NCBI RefSeq assembly: GCF_001611555.1
Contig: NZ_LSGP01000023.1
Span: 151,020-215,019 of the forward strand
Length of the DNA stretch: 64,000 nucleotides
Source of the DNA: Anaerosporomusa subterranea
Lineage (GTDB): Bacteria; Bacillota; Negativicutes; Sporomusales; Acetonemataceae
Direction of reading: 5' to 3'
The notes under the pieces were generated by a model. It saw nothing but the letters and a program-made list of their open reading frames with translations. It ran no database searches and was not told where the DNA came from. Numbering within the stretch: position 1 is the stretch's first letter; every line of letters begins with the position of its first letter. The translations under genes and the position numbers were made by a program. Below are positions 55,774-64,000 of the stretch, piece after piece.

Positions 55774-58206
55774 TTATTTTTTGGTAAAGGTCAGACCATC
55801 TGTCCCCGCATCAGCCATAATTGTATCCCCTGCGACGACTTCACGCTTGAGCAGCATTTCAGCCACGGGGTCTTCCACCAGCTTCTGAATAGCCCTGCGA
55901 AGTGGCCGTGCGCCATATGCCGGATCGCGACCTTCCTTCAACAATTCTTGCACCGCACTATCGGAGACTTCTAGGCTAATGCCGTTTTCAGTCAAACGAT
56001 TAGCTACATCACGCAACATGAACCGAGTGATTCGTTTCAGTTCGTCGTCACTTAAGCTGCCAAACACAATCATCTCATCGATACGGTTGAGGAACTCCGG
56101 CCGGAACGTCTTTTTCACGTCCTCGAGTACTCGATTTTTGTCAGCCACCGCATCGTCTTTCTTCATATCTGCCAGGAAACCAAGAGCAGCGCTGTCTTTA
56201 CCAAGATACTTGGCTCCAACATTTGAGGTCATGATGATGACAGCGTTTTTGAAGTCAACAGTTCTACCTTGGCTGTCAGTTAAGCGGCCGTCTTCGAGAA
56301 TCTGCAGCAAGATGTTGAATACATCGTAATGAGCCTTCTCTATTTCATCGAACAAGATAACCGAATAGGGCTTACGGCGCACCGCATCAGTAAGTTGCCC
56401 ACCTTCATCATAGCCGACATAGCCAGGAGGCGAACCAACCAAGCGGGATACTGTATGTTTTTCCATATACTCAGACATATCCAGTCTGATCATTGCGTTT
56501 TCATCGTCGAATAGCGCTTGCGCTAACGCTCTGGCCAGTTCAGTTTTGCCAACACCGGTCGGTCCAAGGAACAGGAAGGAGCCAATCGGGCGTTTCGGAT
56601 CTTTGAGGCCGGAGCGGGCGCGACGCACCGCTCTGGCTACAGCCTTTACCGCCTCGTGTTGACCGACAACCCGGTCATGCAACACTTCTTCTAGCTTGAG
56701 CAGTCTATCTGATTCTTCTTCAGCCAGCTTTTTAACCGGTATCCCGGTCCAGGCGGCTACAACATAAGCGATGTCATCAGGTGTAACCGTAATTTGGCCG
56801 CTGCCTGTTTGTTTCCATTCTTTTTGTTTCTGCTCAAATTCCTCGCGCAGCGCCCGTTCTTGATCTCGAAGTTGGGCAGCCTTTTCGAATTCCTGAGTCT
56901 TCGTGGCTGATTCCTTTTCGATCGCCAGCTTTTCCAATTGACGTTCGATATCTTTTAGGTCAGGCGGGGTTGAGAAGGCTTGCAGCCGAACACGGGAAGC
57001 AGCTTCATCCATCAGGTCAATTGCTTTGTCTGGCAAAAACCGGTCAGCAATATAGCGGGAGGAAAGCTTCACCGCAGCCTCAATTGTTTCATCGGTGATC
57101 GTGGCTTTGTGGAAGGCTTCATAACGATCCCGCAAGCCCTTGAGAATCTTAATCGCATCTTCAACACTGGGTTCTCCCACCGTGACGGTTTGAAAACGCC
57201 GTTCTAGAGCGCTGTCTTTCTCAATATGTTTCTTATATTCGTCTAGCGTAGTGGCGCCAATCACCTGCAGCTCACCGCGAGCCAATGCTGGCTTCAAGAT
57301 ATTTGCAGCATCAATGGCCCCTTCAGCCGCTCCTGCCCCAATCAAGGTGTGGAGCTCATCAATAAACAAGATGATTGAGCCAGATTGACTGATTTCATCC
57401 ATGACCTTCTTCAATCTCTCTTCAAATTCGCCGCGGTATTTGGACCCAGCGACAATAGACGCCATATTTAATGATACGACTCGCTTGTCACGCAATGCAT
57501 CTGGTACCTGACCGTCAATAATCTTTTGCGCTAAACCCTCGGCAATAGCTGTTTTGCCGACTCCCGGCTCACCAATCAGAACTGGGTTGTTTTTTGTTCG
57601 CCGGCTGAGTATCTGGATAACCCGTTCAATCTCCGATTCGCGGCCAATAACCGGATCAATCTTGCCCTCTGCCGCGAGCTTATTGAGGTCGCGACCGAAT
57701 TCGTCTAGTGCAGGTGTCCCTGCTCCTTTACCTGCTGTATTGCCTTTGGGCTGGGGTGCCTGACCGGACATGGAAAACCCGCCCAGCAGTTCCACGACTT
57801 TTTTGCCAACCGTATTTAAGTCTGCGCCAAGGGAGACCAAGACTTGGGCGGCAATGCCTTCTCCTTCAGCGATCAAGCCGAGCAGCAGGTGTTCGGTGCC
57901 GACATAGTTATGCCCGAGATGTTGGGCATGTTGAAAAGCAAGCTCGATGACTTTTTTTACGCGTGGTGTGGGAACAATCTTTTTCTCCTCACTTTGGCCT
58001 TGTCCCATTGCACTTTCTACTTGTTGCCGAACTGCTTCCAGACTGATTCCTAAAGACAGCAGCGCCTGAGCAGCCACTCCTTCACCTTCAGCAATCAAGC
58101 CCAATAGCAAATGTTCAGTGCCAACATAACCGTGGCGGTATTTTGCAGCCTCTTGGTAAGCCAGTTCCATCACCTTATTAGCCCGATCAGTAAATTTGTC
58201 AAACAT
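55774..58206 (-). CDS. clpC: ATP-dependent Clp protease ATP-binding subunit ClpC
   Basis: An 810-residue AAA+ unfoldase that feeds ClpP. Two Clp-N repeats (residues 1-150) are followed by the first AAA module with [13 protein letters not shown] near residue 210, a UVR-like coiled middle (about 420-460) and the second AAA module with [16 protein letters not shown] near residue 545. The ClpP-binding loop was not located by eye. It overlaps mcsB by one base. In Bacillus ClpC recognises arginine-phosphorylated proteins made by McsB. Confidence 0.97.
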   Translation of the reverse strand: MFDKFTDRANKVMELAYQEAAKYRHGYVGTEHLLLGLIAEGEGVAAQALLSLGISLEAVRQQVESAMGQGQSEEKKIVPTPRVKKVIELAFQHAQHLGHNYVGTEHLLLGLIAEGEGIAAQVLVSLGADLNTVGKKVVELLGGFSMSGQAPQPKGNTAGKGAGTPALDEFGRDLNKLAAEGKIDPVIGRESEIERVIQILSRRTKNNPVLIGEPGVGKTAIAEGLAQKIIDGQVPDALRDKRVVSLNMASIVAGSKYRGEFEERLKKVMDEISQSGSIILFIDELHTLIGAGAAEGAIDAANILKPALARGELQVIGATTLDEYKKHIEKDSALERRFQTVTVGEPSVEDAIKILKGLRDRYEAFHKATITDETIEAAVKLSSRYIADRFLPDKAIDLMDEAASRVRLQAFSTPPDLKDIERQLEKLAIEKESATKTQEFEKAAQLRDQERALREEFEQKQKEWKQTGSGQITVTPDDIAYVVAAWTGIPVKKLAEEESDRLLKLEEVLHDRVVGQHEAVKAVARAVRRARSGLKDPKRPIGSFLFLGPTGVGKTELARALAQALFDDENAMIRLDMSEYMEKHTVSRLVGSPPGYVGYDEGGQLTDAVRRKPYSVILFDEIEKAHYDVFNILLQILEDGRLTDSQGRTVDFKNAVIIMTSNVGAKYLGKDSAALGFLADMKKDDAVADKNRVLEDVKKTFRPEFLNRIDEMIVFGSLSDDELKRITRFMLRDVANRLTENGISLEVSDSAVQELLKEGRDPAYGARPLRRAIQKLVEDPVAEMLLKREVVAGDTIMADAGTDGLTFTKK

Positions 58207-59306
58207 TATAATTCCTCCCCATCTTGTTCAGTCTTCGTTTGCGACGCTTGTGCAAGCTTTTCTCGAATTACCCTAGCCCTAAGCTGATCCCGCTCCGCGG
58301 CATCATACTCAGGCTTACCATATTGCTTTATAAGATAGTGCGGCCGGATCGTGACCAAAAGTTCGTTAAAAACCTGAGCCTCGACTGCATCAAGGATTCC
58401 CAGATCCACTCCTAAACGAACTTCGCTGAGAAGAGCAAGCGCCTCTTGAGCGGAAATACTGCGGGCGAACCGTAACACGCCATAGGCCCGCCATATACGA
58501 TCAGTCAGTGATACCCCGGCGTCTGCCAGTAAAGCGCCTCGCGCTCCCCGTTCTTGTTCAACCACTTGGCGAGCAACACTGGTTAGATTATCGACTATTT
58601 CTTGCTCGCTATAGCCTAACGTTAGTTGATTAGATAATTGAAACATGTTACCAGAAGCCTCTGTTCCCTCGCCATAGATACCGCGTACTGCCATGCCTAA
58701 CTGAGTCGCTGCAGACACCATTCGCTGTATTTGTTTAGTCAACACCAGGCCAGGCAGATGCAGCATAACAGATGCGCGTAATCCTGTCCCGATATTTGTA
58801 GGGCATGACGTCAGATAGCCCAGCTGTTCACTATAGGCAAAATCCAGCTGCGATTCCAACATGTCATCAATACTATTTGCATTGACATATGCCTCTGCTA
58901 AGTCCAACCCTGGACGCATGCATTGTATGCGCAAATGATCTTCTTCATTGACCAGGATGCTGACTGCGGCGTCATCTCGTAAAATAATTGATCGTTCACA
59001 AGGCTCCTCAACATGACCAGGACTGGTTATATGGCGTTCCACTAGAACGAAGCGTTCAAGCGGATTTAGACTATCCAGTCGTATAGCAGCATATTGGTGA
59101 CCGCTCTTCTCCAACTCAGGAATGACGTCATCGACTTGCGTCACAACTTGGGCTAGTTGTTTACCATCTGCTCGGTTAGGGAACGGAATGCCGGAAAGAT
59201 TCCGCGCTAAGCGAATCCGACTTGATAGTACTACATCACTATCTGCATTACTCGGCTTCATCCATGATAAAACAGGTTCAGCCAGCCATTGTTCTGCTAT
59301 TGACAT
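58206..59306 (-). CDS. mcsB: Protein arginine kinase McsB
   Basis: A 366-residue member of the ATP:guanido phosphotransferase family. [18 protein letters not shown] carries the nucleotide-binding arginines, and [22 protein letters not shown] the family active-site cysteine. [20 protein letters not shown] is a conserved core segment. It marks proteins for ClpCP and inactivates CtsR. It overlaps mcsA by 10 bp. Confidence 0.97.
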   Translation of the reverse strand: MSIAEQWLAEPVLSWMKPSNADSDVVLSSRIRLARNLSGIPFPNRADGKQLAQVVTQVDDVIPELEKSGHQYAAIRLDSLNPLERFVLVERHITSPGHVEEPCERSIILRDDAAVSILVNEEDHLRIQCMRPGLDLAEAYVNANSIDDMLESQLDFAYSEQLGYLTSCPTNIGTGLRASVMLHLPGLVLTKQIQRMVSAATQLGMAVRGIYGEGTEASGNMFQLSNQLTLGYSEQEIVDNLTSVARQVVEQERGARGALLADAGVSLTDRIWRAYGVLRFARSISAQEALALLSEVRLGVDLGILDAVEAQVFNELLVTIRPHYLIKQYGKPEYDAAERDQLRARVIREKLAQASQTKTEQDGEEL

Positions 59307-59827
59307 GTCTGTCCCCCCCTCTCCCGTTCCTCAAGTTCTCGCTCCAGGTTTCTTATCTCATCTCTCAGCTTTGCAGCGTTTTCATATTCTTCTCTAGCAA
59401 TATAGGTATCCAATTGTCGCTTCATTTTCTTGATATTTTGCCTGGCAGCTAAAGCGCCGCCTGTGCGCTGCGGCACTTTGCCAGTGTGCACGTTGGCACC
59501 ATGTATTCGTCGCATCATTCGCCCCAGTCGATCAGCAAATGTCGAGTAGCAAACACTACAGCCGATCTTGCCATTATGGCTGAAATCACCATAAGACATC
59601 CCGCAATTCGGACAAACTGTTGCCGATTTCTGTTGCGTTTCAACATATCCCTGATTAAACATGCCCTTCAGTAAATCCTGTACAGACAAGCCAGCGTCTG
59701 AGGTGAAACTAAACTCTCCCGCTTTCTGAGCACAATATTCACAAAGATGCTTTTCTGTTTTCTGATTGTTATTCACTTTGGTAATGTGTACACAAGCCGG
59801 CCGTTTTTGGCAGTCATCACAAATCAT
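59297..59827 (-). CDS. mcsA: McsA, zinc-finger activator of McsB
   Basis: A 176-residue protein with several CxxC units: CDDCQKRPACVH at the start, CEYCAQKAGE, then CPNCGMSY and GCSVCYSTF. A UVR domain ends it (KMKRQLDTYIAREEYENAAKLRDEIRNLE). ATG 59827 is chosen because GGAGG lies 9 bp upstream. McsA is a heat and metal stress adaptor that activates McsB. Confidence 0.95.
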   Translation of the reverse strand: MICDDCQKRPACVHITKVNNNQKTEKHLCEYCAQKAGEFSFTSDAGLSVQDLLKGMFNQGYVETQQKSATVCPNCGMSYGDFSHNGKIGCSVCYSTFADRLGRMMRRIHGANVHTGKVPQRTGGALAARQNIKKMKRQLDTYIAREEYENAAKLRDEIRNLERELEERERGGQTCQ

Positions 59828-59846
59828 CTCGACTCGCCTCCTCATA

Positions 59847-60281
59847 CTAATTATTGCTTAAGCTACTCAGCAACGAACGCAAGATATACAGCCTCTCTGT
59901 CGCCTCTATTCGTTGCTGAAACAAATGAAATACGGTTAAGATCAGCGATTCTTCTCTAGCTGATAGTAGGCCGTTTTCTCGCAATCGTCTGACAGACGAT
60001 TCTAAATCAGCCTGTGACATCGGTGCAGCCTCGCTATGATTGGTCTGAAAACTCTCCGCAGGCATGCGGGCAATACGAATATAGCCGCCCGTACCCCGCC
60101 TGGACTCCACAATGAAACCCCGTTCACTGGTAAAGCGAGTGCTTAACACATAGCTAATCTGCGAAGGAGCACACTCCAGTTCATCAGCCAATTCATTACG
60201 CTGTAACAAGACAATATCCTCCGCTTGGTCGGATAAGCGCCGCAGGATAAACTTTTCGATAATGTCAGCTAAGTTCGCCAC
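59847..60281 (-). CDS. ctsR: Transcriptional repressor CtsR
   Basis: A 144-residue class III heat-shock repressor. The helix-turn-helix region ELADELECAPSQISYVLSTRF and the wing GFIVESRRGTGGYIRI, with the glycine-rich tip that senses heat, are clear. It leads the operon, 19 bp before mcsA, and two CtsR operators lie directly upstream. Confidence 0.97.
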   Translation of the reverse strand: MANLADIIEKFILRRLSDQAEDIVLLQRNELADELECAPSQISYVLSTRFTSERGFIVESRRGTGGYIRIARMPAESFQTNHSEAAPMSQADLESSVRRLRENGLLSAREESLILTVFHLFQQRIEATERLYILRSLLSSLSNN

Positions 60282-60300
60282 AACAATTCCCCCAAAAAAG

Positions 60301-60338
60301 TTTGACCTTGTTTGACTTTAATTTGATCTTATTCGACT
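60301..60338 (-). promoter_or_regulatory. Tandem CtsR operators
   Basis: Reading the minus strand, AGTCAAA-CAA-GGTCAAA (60317-60301) is a near-perfect CtsR heptad pair. AGTCGAA-TAA-GATCAAA (60338-60322) is a weaker second pair 21 bp upstream. They lie 20-57 bp before the ctsR start and imply autoregulation. Confidence 0.88.
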
Positions 60339-60498
60339 TTTGCACTTTTTGCAAGTACAATTTATAAGTATTATTGCCCACAAATTGTAATCAGAGTTTA
60401 TTATCGCCAAATATCTCTGCAAAGATAACAAATTCGCCCATTATCGCTTTTAAAAAGAAAAAAACCGCTACTGCGGTCTTAAGGAAGCACTGGGCACT

Positions 60499-60606
60499 AT
60501 TCCACAGAGTAAAGGAGGTCACACAGAGGACACAGAGTTTCAAAATAGTAATCATCTTACATCCTCTGTGACCTCTTTTTAACTCTGCGCCCTCTGTGGA
60601 AACGTA
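60499..60606. repeat. CCGCAGAG-like palindromic repeat, diverged copy 6
   Basis: Left end TATTCCACAGAGTAAAGGAGG, right end CTCTGTGGAAACGTA, with internal ACACAGAGGA and TCCTCTGTGA arms. It has CACAGAG where the others have CGCAGAG. It fills the gap between ctsR and the methyltransferase gene. Confidence 0.7.
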
Positions 60607-60644
60607 GCCTCGGTCTCTACGAAATTTATAATTTTATAGTTAAG

Positions 60645-61826
60645 TTAATCAACCTGTAATACCATGAACTTCAAATAGTTTGTCTCCGGCGCAGCCGGTA
60701 AAATGGGATGGTCTTTGGCTTGGTAACGATAATCAACTTGACGAATAGTCCGTCTTGCGTCTCTTGCGGCATCAACTATGACAGCGCTAAACAGATCACG
60801 GTCCATGTGATAAGAACAAGAGCAGGTGATGAGAAAGCCTCCCGGTTTGGTCAGCTTAAGTCCTCGGAGGTTGATTTCTTTGTAGCCACGAACCGCTCCC
60901 TCCAACGCACTGCGGCTTTTCGTAAAGGCCGGCGGATCGAGAATAACGACATCAAACAGTTTCCGTTCATCGCTCATCGCCCGTAGCGCGTCAAATGCAT
61001 TGGCCACTTGAAAGTCACAGCAACTCTCGACACCGTTTAAGGCAGCATTTCTTTTGGCGAGACTAATAGCGTCCTCAGAGATATCGATTGAGGTCACCTT
61101 TTTCGCTCCATACAATGCTGAATGTACACTAAAAGAACCAGTGTGGCAGAAGCAATCAAGAACCTCCGCCCCTCCAACCAACGGGCGAATAGAGGCCCGG
61201 TTTTCGCGTTGGTCATAGAAGAAACCAGTTTTTTGTCCATTCTCAATATCAGCATAAAAGGGAATGCCGTTCTCTTTAACCTGTATGATTGTATCAAAGT
61301 TGCCTTTAAGAAATCCCTTACGCTGCTCTAGCCCTTCTAACCGTCGAACGGGAACATCATTACGTTCATAGATGCCATCTGGTTCAAACATTTCATCTAG
61401 TATAGAGACAATCTCGGCGCTATACTGATCGATGCCGAGCGCCAGGCTTTGCATAACCAAATACTTGCCAAACTTGTCCACAACCAGACCTGGCAGAAAA
61501 TCTGCTTCACCAAAAATCAGCCGACAATAGTCCGGTTCAGCAAGAAAGCGTTTTCTGTACGCCCACGCACGTTCGATGCGTCGACGAAAGAAATCTTTAT
61601 CAATCGATTCCTGCTCACGAGTCAAGATCCGAACAATGATCTGCGAACGTGGATTAATATAGCCTCTGCCAATAAAGCGTTGCCTGTGATTATACACATC
61701 GACTATATCGCCTGGTTCAAACTGGCCAATGATCTCGCCAATTTCCGTTTGGTACACCCAGGGGTGACCGTTCTCCACTCTGTGCTGAGCACCTTTGCGG
61801 ATGATGATTCGAGCTTTGATATCCAT
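60645..61826 (-). CDS. RlmI-like 23S rRNA cytosine methyltransferase
   Basis: A 393-residue class I methyltransferase. An N-terminal PUA domain (residues 1-85, with GHPWVYQTEIG) precedes the catalytic part: DCFCHTGSFSVHSALYGA is the SAM site, DISEDAISLAKRNAALNG follows, and LDPPAFTKS the target-base motif. CSCSYHM near the end resembles the catalytic cysteine region of RlmI (m5C1962 of 23S rRNA). Exact target is inferred. It is a single gene between repeats. Confidence 0.88.
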   Translation of the reverse strand: MDIKARIIIRKGAQHRVENGHPWVYQTEIGEIIGQFEPGDIVDVYNHRQRFIGRGYINPRSQIIVRILTREQESIDKDFFRRRIERAWAYRKRFLAEPDYCRLIFGEADFLPGLVVDKFGKYLVMQSLALGIDQYSAEIVSILDEMFEPDGIYERNDVPVRRLEGLEQRKGFLKGNFDTIIQVKENGIPFYADIENGQKTGFFYDQRENRASIRPLVGGAEVLDCFCHTGSFSVHSALYGAKKVTSIDISEDAISLAKRNAALNGVESCCDFQVANAFDALRAMSDERKLFDVVILDPPAFTKSRSALEGAVRGYKEINLRGLKLTKPGGFLITCSCSYHMDRDLFSAVIVDAARDARRTIRQVDYRYQAKDHPILPAAPETNYLKFMVLQVD

Positions 61827-62052
61827 AGTTACCCTCTTTCAAACAAACTTGTCATCAATAAATAGATTCTCGTTATAGTTCTTAATCCTGCCTGGAGTAG
61901 TATGCCCAGGAAAATCGTGCAAGTTACGCAGGCTGTTTTTAGAACATTGGATTCGAAGGCCTATTATTCCTGCAGGAAATGGAAAATAACTCATTTATTT
62001 ACCTTAGCATCGGTATCAGAAAGTACTAGTGGAGAATCACGCGAAAATGGAC
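61827..62052. other. Intergenic region upstream of the speD promoter
   Basis: I see no gene, RNA or repeat in this AT-rich stretch. It contains the divergent upstream regions of the methyltransferase and S-adenosylmethionine decarboxylase genes. Confidence 0.5.
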
Positions 62053-62081
62053 TTTACATTGTCCTACAATAGCTATATAAT
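62053..62081 (+). promoter_or_regulatory. Promoter upstream of speD
   Basis: TTTACA (62053-62058), 17 bp, TATAAT (62076-62081), a good SigA-type match about 130 bp before the speD start codon. The untranslated leader is long but I see no strong structure in it. Confidence 0.6.
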
Positions 62082-62211
62082 GAGAATCTGTATAATGTAT
62101 ATAATAATTGGCGCAGGACAGCCTTGTTCTTTAATTAATTTTGATTTTTGCCCGTTAATTGAGGAATAGCCAACGCCTCAAAAATGGATCACATAGAAGG
62201 GGCGATGTGTA

Positions 62212-62670
62212 GTGAAGGTTATCGGTAAGCATCTAACAGTTGACATGTACGGTTGTAGCTTTGAATGTCTGGATGACCTAGACTTTATAAAAGAAGCTAT
62301 GTTAACGGCAATAACAGAGTCTAGTATGACACTTCTTGACTTTACCTCCTACAAGTTTGAACCCCAGGGACTGACAGCGATGGCGCTGCTGGCGGAAAGT
62401 CACATGAATATTCATACCTATCCTGAACTGGGTTACGCAGCAGTCGACGTTTTCACCTGCGGCGACCTAAGTCGCCCGGATAAGTCAGTCTCAATACTGA
62501 AGCAATTCCTAAAACCTGAACGGATGAAGATTACGAATATTCGCCGTGGTGATTTCGGCTCAGAAAGCGATATGAAACCCAAGGTCAAAACAAGCGCCGG
62601 TCCGATGACTCGCGTCCGATCCACAAGCGCAAAAGTTCTCCGATTTTTATCACAGAAAAAGAAAAAATAG
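62212..62670 (+). CDS. speD: S-adenosylmethionine decarboxylase proenzyme
   Basis: A 152-residue class 1b decarboxylase making decarboxylated SAM for spermidine. The chain self-cleaves before the serine of LLAESHMNIHTYPE, which becomes the pyruvoyl group, and YAAVDVFTCGD holds the catalytic Cys. It starts with GTG, preceded by AAGGGGC. The family is usually 115-130 residues. Here about 30 extra C-terminal residues are rich in Arg, Lys and Ser and look disordered. No spermidine synthase gene is next to it. Confidence 0.92.
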   Translation: MKVIGKHLTVDMYGCSFECLDDLDFIKEAMLTAITESSMTLLDFTSYKFEPQGLTAMALLAESHMNIHTYPELGYAAVDVFTCGDLSRPDKSVSILKQFLKPERMKITNIRRGDFGSESDMKPKVKTSAGPMTRVRSTSAKVLRFLSQKKKK

Positions 62671-62687
62671 CTTTACACTTTGTTTAA

Positions 62688-62727
62688 AAAGCAGCGTATT
62701 CTTTTGAAGAATACGCTGCTTTTTGCT
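62688..62727. terminator. speD terminator
   Basis: AAAAAGCAGCGTATTCTT-TTG-AAGAATACGCTGCTTTTT is a long perfect hairpin with T-run. Confidence 0.93.
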
Positions 62728-62746
62728 TTAAATTTTACTGTTGCTC

Positions 62747-62775
62747 TTGACTTTTTTCACATAATCGATAATAAT
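62747..62775 (+). promoter_or_regulatory. Promoter of the rubrerythrin gene
   Basis: TTGACT (62747-62752), 17 bp, AATAAT (62770-62775). It lies about 40 bp before the ribosome binding site GGAGGG. Confidence 0.6.
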
Positions 62776-62813
62776 AGTTAATGGATAATAAATATATCAA
62801 TGGAGGGATTTTG

Positions 62814-63308
62814 ATGACGAATACTGATAAAAACCTTGCCGCCGCATTTGCTGGCGAATCCCAGGCTAATCGCAAATATCTAGCTTTTGCCAAGCAAGCT
62901 GATGCCGAAGGGCACAAACAAGTGGCGAAATTATTCCGCGCCGCGGCTGAAGCTGAAACGATTCATGCACACGCTCATTTGAAAGCTATGGGCGCCATCA
63001 AGTCAACTCAGGAGAATCTTAAAACTGCGGTCGCTGGTGAGACCTATGAATATAAAGAGATGTATCCACCGTTCATTACCGAAGCCAAGGCTGAAAACAA
63101 TGCAGCCGCTATTCGTACCTTTGAACTGGCGAATGGCGCTGAGAAAGTCCACGCTGATCTGTATCAGAAATACTATGATAATATGAACAATCTCACTGAG
63201 ACTGACCTTTACCTATGCACCATTTGCGGTCATATCCATGAGGGTAGCGCTCCTGAAAAATGCCCCATATGTGGCGCAAAAGCGATGGCATTCAAAAAAG
63301 TTGACTAG
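62814..63308 (+). CDS. Rubrerythrin
   Basis: A 164-residue non-haem iron peroxidase of anaerobes. The diiron domain shows FAGESQANRKYLAFA, EAETIHAHAHLKAMG, YEYKEMYPPF and GAEKVHADLY in order. The rubredoxin domain at the C-terminus has CTICGHIHEG and CPICGAK. ATG 62814 is chosen as start because GGAGGG lies 6 bp upstream, in preference to an in-frame ATG at 62781. It removes hydrogen peroxide and fits a strict anaerobe. Confidence 0.97.
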   Translation: MTNTDKNLAAAFAGESQANRKYLAFAKQADAEGHKQVAKLFRAAAEAETIHAHAHLKAMGAIKSTQENLKTAVAGETYEYKEMYPPFITEAKAENNAAAIRTFELANGAEKVHADLYQKYYDNMNNLTETDLYLCTICGHIHEGSAPEKCPICGAKAMAFKKVD

Positions 63309-63317
63309 TTATTCCTA

Positions 63318-63337
63318 CCTGCCGGTTTTCCGGCAGG
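63318..63337 (+). terminator. Rubrerythrin terminator
   Basis: CCTGCCGG-TTTT-CCGGCAGG followed by CTTCTTTTAT. Confidence 0.88.
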
Positions 63338-63530
63338 CTTCTTTTATATTATTTGAGAAAAACGATGATAGGTTTTGGAACGGAAAACATAAGCACAAAG
63401 CGCGCTAAGAATCGAAGATCACAAATATATTTATATAATATAGTGTTTTCTTTGCGACGCTTGCGCGCACTTTAACCGGACTTCGCGCTAACGTACCTCT
63501 ATTGTTATACTTTCTAGAGGTTTAAGAAAA

Positions 63531-63554
63531 AAGCGCCTGCATCAGCAGGCGCTT
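63531..63554 (-). terminator. Terminator of the rRNA-tRNA transcript
   Basis: AAGCGCCTGC-TGAT-GCAGGCGCTT followed on the minus strand by TTTTCTT. It lies just after tRNA-Asn and ends the rRNA operon. Confidence 0.88.
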
Positions 63555-63560
63555 GATTTT

Positions 63561-63636
63561 TGGCTCCTCGAGTAGGACTCGAACCTACAACCCCGCGGTT
63601 AACAGCCGCGTGCTCTACCAATTGAGCTATCGAGGA
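63561..63636 (-). tRNA. tRNA-Asn (anticodon GTT)
   Basis: Full cloverleaf on the minus strand: acceptor TCCTCGA/TCGAGGA, D-arm GCTC...GAGC, anticodon stem CGCGG/CCGCG with loop CTGTTAA (GTT), T-arm GTAGG-TTCGAGT-CCTAC, encoded CCA. It follows the 5S gene after 7 bp. Confidence 0.95.
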
Positions 63637-63643
63637 ATATGAA

Positions 63644-63758
63644 CCTGCGACTACCTATCCTCCCAGGCCGTCACCAGCCAAGTACTTTCGGCGTATGTGT
63701 GCTTAACTGCCGTGTTCGGAATGGGAACGGGTGGAACCACACAGCTATCGTCACAGGA
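63644..63758 (-). rRNA. rrf: 5S ribosomal RNA
   Basis: About 115 nt on the minus strand from TCCTGTGACGATAGC to GGTAGTCGCAGG, whose ends pair. The conserved loop CCCGTTCCCATTCCGAACACGG-type sequence and the AGTACTTGG region identify 5S rRNA. It lies between 23S and tRNA-Asn. Confidence 0.95.
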
Positions 63759-63794
63759 TCTGTTTAAGGAAGTTCCGCGCTTACGCTTGGAACC

Positions 63795-63851
63795 GAGCGA
63801 TTCACACAGGTTTTCACGTCGCTTGCGCTTCTTAAAACCTGGTTCTCTGCT
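63795..63851. repeat. rRNA spacer direct repeat, unit A
   Basis: GAGCGATTCACACAGGTTTT to AAAACCTGGTTCTCTGCT. Each unit contains the inverted repeat CAGGTTTT/AAAACCTG. About 57 bp, some 86 percent identical by eye to unit B at 63920-63976. Confidence 0.8.
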
Positions 63852-63919
63852 CGCCTCAAAACTGTCACAGAAGATCAAATGAGCTTACAATTAGGAAGTT
63901 CTTCGTTCCACTCAGAACG

Positions 63920-63976
63920 AAGCGATTCACTCAGGTTTTCGCGTCGCTTACGCTCCTAAAAACCTGGTTCTCTGCT
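63920..63976. repeat. rRNA spacer direct repeat, unit B
   Basis: AAGCGATTCACTCAGGTTTT to AAAACCTGGTTCTCTGCT. It starts directly beside the 23S 3' end. The hairpins may be processing sites for RNase III-type enzymes or remains of unequal recombination between rRNA operons. Confidence 0.8.
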
Positions 63977-63979
63977 TCA

Positions 63980-64000
63980 GGTCAAGTCCTCGACCGATTA
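63980..64000 (-). rRNA. rrl: 3' end of 23S ribosomal RNA, cut by the window edge
   Basis: The minus strand reads TAATCGGTCGAGGACTTGACC, the typical 3'-terminal sequence of bacterial 23S rRNA. The rest lies beyond the window. Confidence 0.75.

Overview
The window reads as a chromosome segment of a spore-forming, anaerobic, Gram-negative-walled Firmicute of the Negativicutes, most like the Sporomusaceae (inferred, no search was run). The signs are SpoIIP, a ctsR-mcsA-mcsB-clpC-radA operon, a cggR-gap-pgk-tpiA-gpmI-eno glycolytic operon, rubrerythrin, a membrane pyrophosphatase, GlpP-controlled glycerol genes and many short palindromic intergenic repeats. Almost all genes lie on the minus strand.

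Region 1 (1-10.2 kb) is a broken-up secG-est-rnr neighbourhood. RNase R (cut by the window edge), a thioesterase and a carboxylesterase are followed by a bioY-thiolase-acyl ligase-hotdog operon. Its promoter overlaps a clear BirA operator. Next comes a 2.4-kb AT-rich islet bounded by tRNA-Lys(CTT) and a degenerate copy of that tRNA's 3' end. A 3'-terminal scrap of an older pyrophosphatase gene and secG follow.

Region 2 (10.5-20.5 kb) holds a plus-strand hppA and the complete lower-glycolysis operon with its repressor cggR and a recognisable CggR operator. Two copies of a 125-bp palindromic repeat sit between the operon genes.

Region 3 (20.6-28.9 kb) is glycerol and dihydroxyacetone metabolism: a GlpA-type dehydrogenase triad, glpK, glpF and dhaKLM. 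A second GlpA triad, an HPr and the antiterminator gene glpP lie at 47.5-51.7 kb. Three RNA leaders (before glpF and before each glpA) share a short GGAC...GUCC purine-rich hairpin that overlaps an intrinsic terminator. GlpP, encoded in the window, is the natural candidate to act on them.

Region 4 (29.4-37.2 kb) is an arsenic-resistance island with two arsR-led operons: arsR-arsD-arsA-acr3 with a broken flavoprotein, and arsR-arsP-arsM/GNAT fusion-thioredoxin-DUF2703 protein. A structured non-coding RNA candidate lies between it and dhaK.

Region 5 (37.4-47.3 kb) carries a glycerophosphodiesterase, a UgpABCE-type glycerol-phosphate importer, a HAD phosphatase and a second ABC importer of the 'ferric' type. 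Its company suggests an organophosphate substrate. With the two GlpA triads this makes a scavenging route from glycerophosphodiesters to dihydroxyacetone phosphate and on to the glycolytic operon.

Region 6 (52-64 kb) carries spoIIP with a small membrane partner, radA, the ctsR heat-shock operon with tandem CtsR boxes, an rRNA methyltransferase, S-adenosylmethionine decarboxylase, rubrerythrin, and the 3' end of an rRNA operon (23S end, 5S, tRNA-Asn) on the minus strand.
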